Assembly: GCF_019399895.1 (NCBI RefSeq)
Contig: NC_091871.1
Coordinates: 4,617,001-4,681,000 of the forward strand
Length of the DNA: 64,000 nucleotides
From: Cardiocondyla obscurior
Taxonomy: Eukaryota; Arthropoda; Insecta; Hymenoptera; Formicidae
Direction of reading: 5' to 3'
This document shows positions 11,040 through 23,400 of this stretch, one piece after another; positions within the stretch are counted from its first letter, which is position 1, and each line of letters begins with the position of its first letter. The notes under the pieces were generated by a model, which was given only the letters and a program-made list of their open reading frames with translations, had not been told where the DNA came from and made no database searches. The position numbers and the translations under genes were made by a program.

Positions 11040-12677
11040 CTCGAATTCTTATAAGATGCAAACCGAGGAAGCAAGCTTAGGTCACACACATTGAAACTGG
11101 CCGCAGGTCTCCTTTCAAGCGTAACAGCGTCGCTGTTGATCGATTTGTCTTGATTTCGAAAAGCGAAGAAATTCGATTGTTTTTGCAGCGATTTACCGAT
11201 TTTTACGAGCACACGCCGCTTCCACCTTTTCCGCTTTCTGCTGTGGCATATTTCACCTATTTGCCGGAAGAACAGCACTCGCGTGGAAAAACGTCTCGTT
11301 CTGCTCGAGTCTGTTGAACGAAGCGTAGGTGAAAAAAGTGGACGCAGGCGACTGTTTTTTTTACAAAAACAATCGAATTTTCTTTCGCTCTTAAACGTAA
11401 GAAGATACTTGAAACATCGCATCGAAAACAATTCGCAGAGAAAAAGAATAATACGCCACGTGTATCTTCGTACATATTGTAAGACTACGTTTATTGCGCC
11501 GCTTACATTAATCGGTCTTTCTATTCTGCTTATCTGCGATATTACAGAAATCACGATGAATCGTTCATTAATTCTGGTGATAGGTATTGGGTAAAGTCCG
11601 TGTCGGCGGAATCAGGCGCAGAAAGCACGCACTCAATGCGTTCGAGTCGCGACATACAAATCAGTTACGAGCTCCGGACGAATATTTTCCTTCTCTCTCT
11701 CTCTTTTTTTTTTTCTTTTTTCCAAGCGTGGCATTATCCGCATGTTCCTCTCACGGGCGATCGCAAACTTTCGCTTCCGCCGTGCTCTCCAATCTCCGCC
11801 GACACGAACAAAAGCCCCAATGCGTGATCTCGATAATGGTGTATAAGACATTTCTAGGCGAGTTAGTGGAATTTGACAATTTTATAGAGAGAATCATATT
11901 TTTTGTGAGATAGCATTTTACACAACACCTAAATGGATATTTTTCACATAGGGAATAACAAATGCACGGCGCCGTAATGTCGTGCGTCGTGGCGCCTTAA
12001 CTTGAAGGGAACCTACGAGCAGTTTCAACGATAAGGAATCAAAAACAGGGACGAAATTGCGACTATTTAGCAAAAACGGCGTTATATGTATAAGTGCTCT
12101 CCGATCAGGCCCGAGCATGTGATGCGAATGGGCGACCATCAAACGCGTGCGACATTACACTTCCATTGTCCCGTGGTGTGCTTAATTCTGTCTCGGGAAC
12201 GCGACTTCTTCCCGTAATTCGACCCGTGCACACACGTCATCCTCGACAGTGTAATCATTGTAAAGTAAAATGCATTTTTACGATCAGTGCCGAAGACAAA
12301 AGTGTTTCAGGACTCGGAGGTGGCTTGATTCGTGTCGACGAGTTTGATTTATCGTTTTTAAATACTTTTATAGAATATTTTAGAATCGTGAGATTTTTAA
12401 CAAGTATCAACCTTCAGGAACTCGTTAGGTGTCACGATATTCTAGAACATCTTGCATTCCGATTTGAAATAAATGAAGTACTGACGTCACATTATATTCT
12501 TCTACATCAGCTTGAATCTCTGATGTGTCGGCGATTATTTCGATGGGAAGCTTCGTGGATCGAGCCATTTCCCTATTTAGCAGACCGCGTTTACATTTAG
12601 TAAGGTGGTCCTCGTTTGTTCATTTTTTTAATACGATAATGACTCCTTCCAAGAATGCAGGAGGCATAGACAGTTAA

Positions 12678-12883
12678 CCCTCAAATGAAACACTGAGCAA
12701 TCCGGAACGCTTTTCAAACGTTAGAATTTTTTTTAACTGCTTTTAAATAATATTTCCAACATGTTCTTTTCCTTCAATGTCCGGTATATCGATAAAAAGA
12801 AAGCTTTAAAAATTGATGCATTAGATCCTGAGATATAAAGCAAAAAAAAATCAGGTGGCCGGAATAAATGTGCCGATTGAGGG
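12678..12883. mobile_element. piggyBac-type MITE (TTAA target)
   Basis: A 206-base non-coding element starts CCCTCAA and ends TTGAGGG, an inverted terminal repeat. It is flanked by TTAA (12674-12677) on the left and TCAA (12884-12887) on the right, a TTAA duplication with one substitution. Counting the flanks, the inverted symmetry is 14 bases with one mismatch. TTAA duplication and CCC...GGG ends are the hallmark of piggyBac-superfamily elements. It carries no transposase. Its right half aligns by eye with 52861-52972. Confidence 0.6.
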
Positions 12884-13079
12884 TCAACTGTTGGACACGT
12901 TTGTGTTTTGGTCTGTCACGCACCGCGAGTCGCGCTTTTACACGCAGTGTTTTGATTTCTACGTATGCATATTAATATATATACGCATATATATTATTCT
13001 TTTTATTTTTATTCGTAACGATCTCTAAGATCTATAATGAGAGAGAATTGTAGTTACATATTATCGCCTATAACTTAGG

Positions 13080-13140
13080 TATATATGTATACATAATTAT
13101 ATATGTATATATATGAATATATATAATTATATATACATAA
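13080..13140. repeat. AT microsatellite
   Basis: Imperfect TATATG/TATA repeats with strong self-complementarity, typical of replication-slippage microsatellites. Confidence 0.7.
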
Positions 13141-13243
13141 AATTTTGATTCATAAAGAATCCACATATTAGCGATTAGTCAATACTCGCGGTAGAATGCC
13201 AAAAACAACCAAAACATATTCATGAGCTGCGGAAGTTTTCTTC

Positions 13244-13262
13244 TTTTTTTTTTTTTTTTTTT
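13244..13262. repeat. T19 homopolymer
   Basis: An uninterrupted run of 19 T, one of many A/T homopolymers in the window. Confidence 0.8.
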
Positions 13263-13644
13263 AAACGTAAATTATTCGCATTATTGCGACGTGTCAAAAT
13301 TTATCACGAGACCATCGACAGATAATTACCGTGGAAATTTCTCGAATCGTGTTAATTTTATTTACATTTGTTGAGTGTAGCGGAGGATGCTTTGTTGGAA
13401 ATCATATTATTTAAAATTAATATATTGATATGGTTATTATTTAATATCTAATATATTGGACGTAGGTATTAAGTTATTTTGCGAGAGAATAGTAACGGAT
13501 AGAAGAACGAATAAGAGAGAAACGCGCACGTGTTTACGACTGTATGTATGTGTGTGCATGCGAGAACAGGAAAAAAAAACAGGATGAGCGAAGCGCTATT
13601 ACAAATGAGCGAGTAAATCGAAAAAAAAGAAAAAAAGTAAAAAG

Positions 13645-13670
13645 GAGAGAGAGAGAGAGAAAGAGAGAAG
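13645..13670. repeat. GA microsatellite
   Basis: A GA dinucleotide tract next to A-rich sequence. On the opposite strand it contributes the Ser/Leu/Phe-rich part of a long but doubtful open frame. Confidence 0.75.
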
Positions 13671-14362
13671 AGTGAAAGAAAAATGTAAAACGACGATGGC
13701 GAATTATTGTTTGCGGGAGAATTTTTACGATACCAAAACATTCTTTCACGTGCAAAATCTTTTCCTTGAGATTCGATCTGCATCTCATAACGTATCCGGA
13801 TGATCCCCCCAGTGAGATGCGCCCGAAGTGTTTCGTAAAGAATCAACTTAGTCTTACGTAAAACACACCATGGAAACACAGACGGCGTGGGTTCCGGCGA
13901 ACGCCGCTTAGGTTGAGGCGAGTCCTCGAGCAGCGCACCTCTTCTTACCTCTGTAGACATATCGGGAGAAGAAAACGGATGGCTTGTTGACGTCCGACGC
14001 GAAAATTCCAAAGAGGCGAACCCGGCGAGGGACATATGCGCCGCGGCATTCGCCGGGAACCCGCCGAGCTTTTGCGTAATCTTTTTATAGATAGTTTTAT
14101 ATTCCTTTTTAACGCGCAAAGAAGAGACGTGAGAAAAATGATGCGAATGTGCGGGATATAAGTTTTTTTTTTTTTTCTTTCTTTCTACGGGAAAGAAGAC
14201 GGCACAGGTAGAGCGAGAATCGGGGAGAACGGTGGAACCGGGCGGAAACGACGGGACACGCCGAAGAGACGTCGAGTAAGGCGATCGGGAGAACACGAAG
14301 AGGGCTTGTACACTTGGGCGCGACCGTGCACCGTCGCCGGGACGAAGCAGACCAAGCGTCTG

Positions 14363-14372
14363 TGTAAATAAA
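14363..14372 (+). promoter_or_regulatory. Pumilio-type element overlapping AATAAA
   Basis: TGTAAATA (14363-14370) matches the UGUANAUA Pumilio recognition sequence and overlaps AATAAA at 14367-14372. It matters only if the wge 3' UTR reaches this far. Confidence 0.25.
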
Positions 14373-14412
14373 TATTGCGTATTCGCGTACGTGTAATACC
14401 TAAATAGGAAAA

Positions 14413-14429
14413 AAGAGAGAGAGAGAGAG
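14413..14429. repeat. GA microsatellite
   Basis: A short run of GA repeats. Confidence 0.7.
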
Positions 14430-14553
14430 GAGTAAGCCGGGAAATGAGAGAAAGAGAAGAAGGAAGACAGGAGAAAAGCGCGGCTCCGTCGAGCACGACG
14501 CGGTTGTAATTTTCAGGAACTTACTACCTAACAACGGTTAACATGGGAACATT

Positions 14554-14590
14554 GCACACATACACACACACACATACGCATACACACATA
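14554..14590. repeat. CA microsatellite
   Basis: Interrupted CA repeats (ACACACAC with ATACG interruptions). Confidence 0.7.
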
Positions 14591-16974
14591 GACAGATATA
14601 CAATGCATATCCTCCGTTCATTTTACGTAGCCGACCGAAATTTTTCCATCGAGAGCGTGAGCAACGAGCCGCCGTTCGTAAGGGCTCGTGTGGTGCGCGA
14701 GGCTTGCGCTGCCTCTACCCGCCGCCACCCCCGCTCTCCGCTCCTTTCCTGCATCCGCTTTAATCAAAATGCAACAAGTGTCGGTCGTGCGCGCCCATCG
14801 AGATCGGGTACGTCGTCGGTCGCACCGTCACACCGCTCGCTCGAGACGTCAATTGCGATCGCGAACGACTTGACTCATATTGAGTATACACTCAATCGCG
14901 TTTCGTCGCGTTAGCGTCTTTCATCGCTAAAACTCCAAGGGATCATGTATCTAAACTATGAAATAAATAGTGATTTCTATCGCGCTGATAGATGGGAAAC
15001 AAAATTTTTATCAATTTCTAGAAACATTGAGATATTTATTTTACTTTTATATCGTACGCGTGATGCGGTTTACTTCTCAAGAATTTTTAGTAGATGAATC
15101 GGTCAATTCTTAGGTTAAATTACATTAAAGAAATTTCACTAGAATAAACAGGTCGACCCGAATAATACAGACGTCCGACAGATATCGTGAAATATCTCAC
15201 GACGCTCTGCCGTGCGTGATAGTATTATTTGGGAGACCCTAAACGATATAAGCTAATATTAAAAGTGTAAATTTAATCAACCGTTTTATTACCGTCTCAA
15301 CTAGGTATAAAAACGCAGCGAAGAATACCACCGATAGAAACTGAAGGTTTAACAATTTTTAGATTATTCTACCGGCAAAAAGTTGATACGTTGTGACTTT
15401 TCTAAGAATCACGATCGAACATCGTTGTGCAAAATAAAAAAAAAAAAAAGAGAGAGATAAGAATTTCAATGGAAATTTTCCGGCGTGTAAACCGATTGTC
15501 ACCCGATCTCGAGAACGCGACCACCAATTACGCACGATCAATCCGACGGACATTCATTACGCGGCGTTACGCGGTTTGCCGTGCAAATGCTCGATTTCTT
15601 CTGGTTCATTTGCCAGAGCAAAAGACGCGCGATTGTATTTGTAGGCGATGCCTCGTTCTTGCAGCTGCGAGACTTGCATGCCCTTTCACGCCGCGCGCGG
15701 TTTCTTCCTTTCGTTTACACAACCCTGCCTAATAATACCGCGGCATCAATGGCACGTGATGAATTTCGATTTGGTTTTTATTTCGTCAATTTTTATATTC
15801 GAAGATAGGCTCGGTAGGACGATACTGAAATCCTGCTTTTTTACGTTAAGAAGAAAGAGTGTTATGTAGCGTTTTATAATAACTTTTATGTACATAATGA
15901 TAAAAAAAAGAAAAAAAAATGTATGCATGCATTTTCTCCCGTTGACGTTCTCTATTTATTTCCGAGGTCAGTGCTTGTCGCTCGTTTAAATTGCGCTTTA
16001 ATCTATCGAGAATAAATGTGCAAGACTCGCAGACGGATTACGTCTTTGAAGAAGCGGGCACGCCTAGAAATCGCATACTTGTAATTGTATATCACCGCAG
16101 AGCGTCTAGAGAACTGTTGGCAGAAATAAATAAGGAGTCTAATTTACCAAGTGTCTTACTGTAAAGTATCTACTCCGGTTATACCAATAAACGATGGATA
16201 CGGGTTCGCAGTATGAACGCGGGAGTGTCAAGTGATTCGACGTCGTACGAACTCTGGGAAGTCGCGAAACGTTCGAGAATATCAATTTTCGAGAACCTAT
16301 ATCTATTTGTATCGCCACTACTGTAAGAAGAGGGAAGATTATGTCCTATACGATAAAAATTTAATCTTACTCTTATGCACAATTCTTATCGTAAAAAAAA
16401 ACCAAAGTACGTTAATTATTTATTTCATTTTTTTTTTCTTTTTTTTTGTGAACTACGAAAAATTTGCTGTAATATTGTTTATTCGTTTAAGAGATAAGAG
16501 GTACGAAATGTTCGGTATACCGTTTAATTTAAGCTTGCTACGTTGTAACTATTAATCGTTTGTTTTCTCCTTTTTCTTTTTTGTCTCTTTACAGCTGTAT
16601 GTGATTCCATTCTGGAATCATCTTTTGCATTTAACTTTCTTTGATAACTTGCAAGCACCCTTGAATCTTGTATAATACGTGTTAGATAAGCAACGCAAAT
16701 TGCAGGTTTGTTTCTGCATTCAGATATTTCGAAAAGAAACTGAACACGATTGTTCTTTATATTTAAAAAGGAAGGCTCTTGTCTTTAAGAGACGCCGAGA
16801 CGTCGGCATTAAATATTTTTCCGCTTAAAATTAGTCTTGATTAGGGATTGTTTGGACAAATGCGAACGGCAAACTGAGCAGCAACGCCAACACAGGAGCA
16901 TACAAATACAATAAAAAGAAAAAAAAAAAGAGAGAAAGAGAGAGGTATTATTTCTACACAAAAGCTGAGATAAA

Positions 16975-17050
16975 GGTATATATAAATAATATATATATAT
17001 ATACATATGAAAAAGTATATATATATAAATATATATATATATATTATATA
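16975..17050. repeat. AT microsatellite
   Basis: A long imperfect TA tract with two cores separated by a short A-rich spacer. Confidence 0.75.
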
Positions 17051-18360
17051 TTTAGGTAATTAGAATAAAAAATATATATGTATATGATTGAGAGAAAATG
17101 AATAATTATAAATGGCGTACACACACCCAGTGAACTCTTACACGGCATACACTTAAGGCTCCCGAATGCTCACTGCGACACACCGGATCAAATAAAAAAA
17201 TATTTGAACGAAAACGAATTTCAGATCGCTTTAACGCACGTGTAAAATATACTGAAAACTAAGATTATTGAGAAATATACGTGAAAGACTCATTTCTGTC
17301 ACTTTCCGTAGCCTCAAACCGTGTTACTCGTCTTTGCATGCGTATACGCGATTGCGCTTCGCATCGCGTTCATTTTACGACCGCTTATTGAATGTCGAGA
17401 GAAAATATTAGCTTTCAGTATATTTCGCAAGTTTCTCAAAGCGATCTAATATGTCTTTTGCAAATATATATTTTTATTTGACAGCGACACGCAGGAAATT
17501 TCGACAGGTGACATCCCGAGTGCGACGTCACGAATCAAATGTGACCGCGGTGAACAGTGAGGAGCCTTAACACGCATACAAGTTACACGATACAGAGCAA
17601 TACGTGATACTTCTGTGGAGGACAGGGAACAAGAAGATAATACAAGTGCCAGGGAGCATTCCTAGGGAACTCGTTGTTTTACCGTCTACGATGCTTTTGT
17701 TTCTTTTTGCCCTCAAAACGAACGGATATGCGTATCCCTGCTAGCGAATAAATCGCTTCGCGATCCGTAGAATCGTTCCTAAGCCATCTGTAAAATTGTA
17801 AAATTACCGAAGCGAAGCGACGAATTATATACGATTCGCGTAGACGTAGTCGGCACGTTTCTCGAGTGGAGAACCGCGATAGTGTCGAGCGCACTGGCTA
17901 AGAAAATTATTTTTGTCTTTAAAAAAGGTCCAACTCGGCATTTACAAAAATATTTTTCTTATAAAAAAGTAGTGAGCAACGTGGTATCTTTTTTAGTTTT
18001 TGTGCTCGCTTAATTTTCACGTAATTAACGTAATATTTCTTTTTCAGTTTGCAATTAATTTTTTTTAACACGCCAGATATATAACAGTCAATAAAAAAAA
18101 ATAGTGTTAATACATTTCAACGCGCTTTATCCCTCAAATAATTAATGTCAAAATGTCGAGTAAAAATCGAATTTCGTATCTATATTCAAGCTTGCTCGAC
18201 ACTTGGCGCGTTTTCCCTCTCGGACTCGACGAGAAGTGAACTCACAATGTATCTCGTCTCCATCCCCGTACGAGAAAACGTTAGCGGTGCCACTTTCGAA
18301 GTTTTGAAAGCGATATCCGCTGTTTAGTCGTCGCGCGACCACGATTCTCTAACGCAACAC

Positions 18361-18398
18361 GAAAAAAAAAAAAAAAGAAAAAGAAAAAAGAAAAAAAA
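18361..18398. repeat. A-rich homopolymer tract
   Basis: A runs broken only by single G residues. Confidence 0.7.
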
Positions 18399-18801
18399 AC
18401 GTTTCACCGGCAGTCGAGTGCTTCCTCGAGGTGTCACGCGTTACTTTCAACGGTATATTTCGTACAAATACTATACTACTTTTAGACGTAATTTGTAAGC
18501 TTCGTAGAATGAAAAAAAAAAAAAGGGAATTAAGCGATGCGAACGAATCTCGCAGCGCGGACGAGCGCGATTTCACGCGACGGAGAAGCGGTAAATTCCG
18601 CTTCTCCCTTTCAGAATGAAAAGGTGAGCTTGTTCTCGTCGCGCTCGTCCCGCAGCGGATCCGCGTTTTAGAACCGCAATGTGTTTTTCACAGACAACCG
18701 ACGTAAGTATCTCGCGACCAAGCGCAGAAATCGTGAACGACGTGGTAGACGCACGCCGTTGTCTTGTAACATTGTAAATTACTATAAAATGGCGAACGTT
18801 T

Positions 18802-18807
18802 AATAAA
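18802..18807 (+). terminator. candidate polyadenylation signal
   Basis: AATAAA is followed within about 25 bases by a T-rich stretch (18832-18855) that could act as the downstream element. It is the best-looking cleavage context between the wge stop codon and netrin, but it is nearly 7.8 kb from the stop, so assigning it to wge is speculative. Confidence 0.25.
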
Positions 18808-18830
18808 TTATTTGATCAAACTTGCTAGAT

Positions 18831-21532
18831 GTCTTTTTATTTTTCCGTTTCTCTTGAAGCCTTTCCCACGTACGGAATATACTACTTACACCCTTTAATT
18901 GATATTTAATTACAATTTTAATACGATGAATATAATAAAGAAAAAGATGTACGCGACGTATGTACATATAATAGAAAATAAATTTATTAAATTAAAAATA
19001 AAATTTTTAGTTATTAATTATTATTAAGTACTTCCCTTCGAACGTGACATTCAACAAGTTGATTCGGACCGCGTTTAGCGACTCGACCCAAATTACAAAA
19101 CGCTTTTCAATTTTTCCGCAACGTGTCATCTTCTTATTAGTTTCGAGACGTGGCGGGCATAAATTAAGTTCCACTTAAAAGAGGGACAGTCAAACAAAGC
19201 TCGCCGCTCGAGGAATATTTGCATGTAGCGCCGTTCGGGCGTCATAAATTCTCTGACTTCACGTGGGGTTAATCCTAGAATCGTCGATGCGGGCACGAAC
19301 CTAGCTCGTTCCCGAGGATTACGCAAGACCCGCCGCGCCCGACTACAGGCGGTTTCAGGAAAGCCACCGATCGCTTGGAATAAAAAAAAAGAGGGGGAGG
19401 AAGACCTGATGTACGTACGTTAATCAACCGAGGAAGATGAATCGTTCGCCGTCTGCAGCATTCTTTTAGCCCCCCTGGAATTTCCGTGGGAACTCGCCGA
19501 AGGAATTCACAAATTTATTTTATTGTTCCCGCTTCTCAATCTCGAGAGATTGGGGGTTTTCGCGATAATCGTATATTTAATTTTTTATTGTTAATTATCC
19601 TGTATTTTTATCGACATTTTTAACAAGAACGATCTAATGTCCACGGTTAATCGACAGACGACTTCCGCGCGACGGAAGCAACTTGAAAGGACCGATCCAA
19701 GAAGCGGAAGGTGCGCGGAGGAAGTGTATCTTGATCTCCTTTTCTCTCCCTCTCGCAGGCAAGACAGGAGGACGTCGCGGCCGCGGTCAGCGACGGCGAC
19801 AGTGACGGTTTTCAAGTTTTAATCCGCGCGAGGGCGAGAGGCCTAAGCCGAAAAGCCCGCAGCCGCGGACGTCATCACGGCCGCTTCGTGCCCGTCCAGC
19901 CGCTCCTCCAGATTACATTAATTCGATTAATGGATGCCGTCCATCGTCGGTGGCGGCCACGCCGGGCCTTCGTTGGATCTCTCCCCGGACCCAACGCTTC
20001 GAAGGAAGGCGCACGATTCGTGATCGAGGCGATACATCGCGAACGCGACGAAAAAGTAGACGCCGATCGTGAGATTCGAAAGGAACGCAAACTCGTTTGC
20101 GGTACTTGCCGGCATTAATATGTCAGAATAATTTAACAAAATCACAAGATATATCCTGACTTAACAGAGAAATAAGAAAAAAAAAAAAAAGAAAAAAACC
20201 ATTTCAAAATTCGCTAAAGAATTTATTAAAATCAGCGCCGAATATATGGAGTTACTTTAGAATAATATACACTTCGAGGATTGAAACTCTCATTTTTACG
20301 CGGGTGATGAATAATCGATGATAACGACGGTAATCTTCCGGCCTTGCAAAAATCCGTTAGCCCATTAGTCGGACTAAATGAATAATTGAGCGAGAGATCC
20401 GCGCGATCCGAAAACAGTGCGCGTTATTTTTACAAGGAGCATGGCACCGCGTCAATAGCGTTATTTTAGGATCGACAACCTACGTAGCTCGCGATTTATA
20501 TACGTTGCTCAACGATACGGGCGGTTGGGGGCGAAAAAATATATTCCATGGAGCTTTACGTCGCGCGATTTGTTCAACGACTGACGCGAGGATCGGTTGT
20601 AAAAACTACAATCTACACGGATAATTTCGCGTCGCGTCTCCGCACAATTTCCGTAGTAACTATAAATATCGTGGAGGCACGGGCGTAAATAACGCTTTTC
20701 GCGTTTCCTGATATTCTTCCGCATTTCATGGCGTGGCACAGCAAGAACGTCCGAGAGCAATCGTAAAACGCGAGCCGAGACGAAACCGGGTTTCCAATTT
20801 AAAAAATGGTTAATACCTCCACATGTCCGTTACTCGTTTTAATCCAGTTTCTAACGTTTATACGTGTATATATACGTCAAACGCGTAGTTGGTTCAACCC
20901 AAATAACGCTCTTTTGCACTTATAAGACTCATTTTGACCGAAATCCGATTAATTTTATTGAAGATTAGGTTTAATAAAAAATTAAAAAAAAATAAAAATA
21001 ACCGCGAACGAGATATTCTTGTCGAACGTCATTAAGCGTTATTATTTCAGCCGCGCATATATTCCTTTGCACGCGTATCCCGGTTTTCGGTGCTGAATAC
21101 AGAGGCCAAGAATCGCCGAGAGAAGAAGAGTGCGTTTTGACGCAACGAGATAGCGCCCTGTGAAAAGCATTCCAACCACCACCTGCGTCCGAACGCCGTA
21201 ATTACGTTTCTTGCGCGCCTGCATGCTTCTGGCTGCGAAGCATTTGGATACTTTGCCCACCGAAGAGCAGCCTCTTTCGCCGCATAAACGTATCCTGTTA
21301 GACTGCAGGGCGCCTTCAAACGGCGCCCTTTTCCGTCTTTACGCGTCTTTCATCTCGCGCGAGTACGTGTCGTATATGCAGACGGCGCTTTAGATCTCAA
21401 AATTCGAAGCAATATTTGTTATTTGTAAAATTGATTATGTAAACATGGTCTAATTAGTAAGGAAACACGTGGCAATTAGGGCTGCGTTCGATTCCGAGGC
21501 AAACACGTCGCTGTGTAATCTTGGATCAAAAA

Positions 21533-21563
<31 letters not shown>

Positions 21564-23400
21564 GATACGAACGAAGTCACGAAGGTGCTGAAGGCATGGC
21601 TATCACTCCACCGGCGTTAGATTCATCGTTAATAAAAAGGAGGCTGCTTCACGTGGCCCACAGGGGGAGAAAAAACCACACAACTTTAGACCGACCGGAT
21701 TCACGCTCGCCGTAGAGAAGAATCCGCGGCTCTGACTTAATTCCTCGGGACCTATATTTATCGTATCCGATACCAGATTTCGAGCTGTCAAGACGGACGG
21801 GGGCCAACGAGACCTTTCTACTTTGCGGTCCAACAGGAGTTCGCGTGATGGCAACAGACTCTCCTCCATTCACTCCGTTCTCTCTCCCGCTGATCTTCGC
21901 CTGCCTTTTTTTCCCCTCTTTTTTTTTTCTCGACCAATTCGACGGCGCCGTCCAATCAAACAGCAGAAAACTCGCTCTATAAGCTTCGCATGCAGACGGC
22001 CCGGACCCTGTGCCGACGAAATCGACGGAAGAGGTTTCTCCCCCTCCCTCCCCCCATGCCCTTGGGGCACGCCGTAAAATAATCCGACGATAAATTCCTC
22101 GCAGATCTACCCCTCGCGGCGGTCGATTCTTTGAATGAACGCGTCCCATTGACGATCGCTTCATCGATGCCGCTTGCGCCTACCTCGATTAGTAATATTT
22201 ATACGAGATCTTATATTTCTTAAACAACGAAGCCGGGGAAAATAATGGTTTCTTTTTAAAGACATGTTATAACGTCAGTGATGTAAAGTTAATACATTTA
22301 TAAAGAAATAAAATTTAAATTTTATTAGAGAAAACCATGCGCGCGCTATTTTTTGAGACTCTAATTACAAACTACGAAATAAAAAATTATGCGACTTACC
22401 AATCTGTATGAACTTTAGCGGAGCTGTAGAGTTCTGTAACATAAAATGGAAAAAATCAATGTAGACACATCAGTATATTCGTTAATAAAAAATTAATAAA
22501 AAAAAAAGTAAAAATTTTAGGGGAAATGACTTTTACTCATTTAACACGTGTTTTGACGTTCGAGATAATAGATATTCCTAATCGAATATGTAACTAATTA
22601 GTTATTATGCAATCGGCTTGTTCATTTTAATTATTCAGCAGTTGTCGCAGCGTATTTGCATCTTTATGATACTGTACATTATAATGCGCGATGATACGTC
22701 CTTATTGCACTAACGAGGCTTTGTATTTTAACACCTTGTACTTTACAATTTAGACCGCAACGCAGAGTCAGATAAATCATTAACAGTATCCGGTTAATCA
22801 AGGTATTACGCGAATTAATCAATAGAGACAATATTCGACGGTAGGTTGCAGTGTAAATGGAAATGGATTATACATCGCGCAATATTATGCCTGAGTATAT
22901 AGAGACGACGATGGCAGAGCGGGTGAAGACAAACTAATGTACATGCTATGCACTATGCAGTGGCAAGCAGACTAACTAACGTGAGCATACAATGTTCGTA
23001 AACAAAGGTGATATAGAAGATTAACGTCACACAATATTATATAACGTTATATACTTATAAATCTTAATTATAGTAAGATTTTGTGGGAGCGAAAGATAAA
23101 CTGCGTGAACGCCAGACGAGCAAGCCACTTTTGGCAAAAGCGTAAAGGAAACCTTGTCTTCCGTACGTCAAACTCTCCCTCCCCCTCAAAAAATATCGAC
23201 TTACGTCAGAGTCGTTGAATAAAGAGACACGGAGAATATTCTTTTCAAAATGCAAAACAAGTGCCTCTCGCCAGGAAATTACCTCGATACCTTTCAACGT
23301 CCGCTATTCATCGGTCACTTTACAAGTGTCTCCGTTCTCAATTAGAGCCTCGCGCGAAAGTAACGAAATCCCAAACCCAAACGAGCCAACAGGTTAAACG
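18831..23400. other. intergenic region between wge and netrin
   Basis: I see no supportable gene. AT-rich DNA alternates with GC-rich patches at about 19640-20110 and 21600-22160. Open frames in the GC-rich patches (for example 21649-22164 on the minus strand, 171 codons from an ATG) are Arg/Ser/Gly-rich and match no family I know. It also contains a T25 run at 21536-21560 and a GC hairpin at 21307-21329. Confidence 0.45.
21536..21560. repeat. T25 homopolymer
   Basis: An uninterrupted run of 25 T, the longest homopolymer I noticed in the window. Confidence 0.85.

Larger units (their letters stand above)
11040..18830 (+). other. possible long 3' UTR / downstream region of wge
   Basis: I see no gene that I can support here. 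The stretch is AT-rich with U-rich tracts and microsatellites: AT at 13080-13140, GA at 13645-13670 and 14413-14429, CA at about 14554-14590, AT at 16975-17050. The first AATAAA I found after the wge stop is at 12468, others are at 14367 and 18802, and a Pumilio-type TGTAAATA lies at 14363-14370. A long 3' UTR is an inference from the lack of an early polyadenylation signal. Minus-strand frame 13469-14296 is open for 275 codons but lacks an ATG start and is low-complexity. Confidence 0.3.

Noticed and set aside
12094..12600. 168-codon plus-strand open frame downstream of wge
   Set aside because: It starts at GTG, has no recognisable domain or splice context, and lies in presumed 3' UTR or intergenic DNA.
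14543..14914. 123-codon ATG open frame containing a CA microsatellite
   Set aside because: The His/Thr run is the translated microsatellite and the rest has no known features.
20889..20900. GGTTCAACCC string resembling a tRNA B box
   Set aside because: The B-box consensus is not fully met and no A box or cloverleaf can be drawn around it.
21307..21340. GC hairpin (8-bp arms, 7-base loop) followed by T-rich sequence, like a bacterial intrinsic terminator
   Set aside because: The window is clearly insect nuclear DNA with spliced genes; rho-independent terminators do not apply, and no gene ends here.
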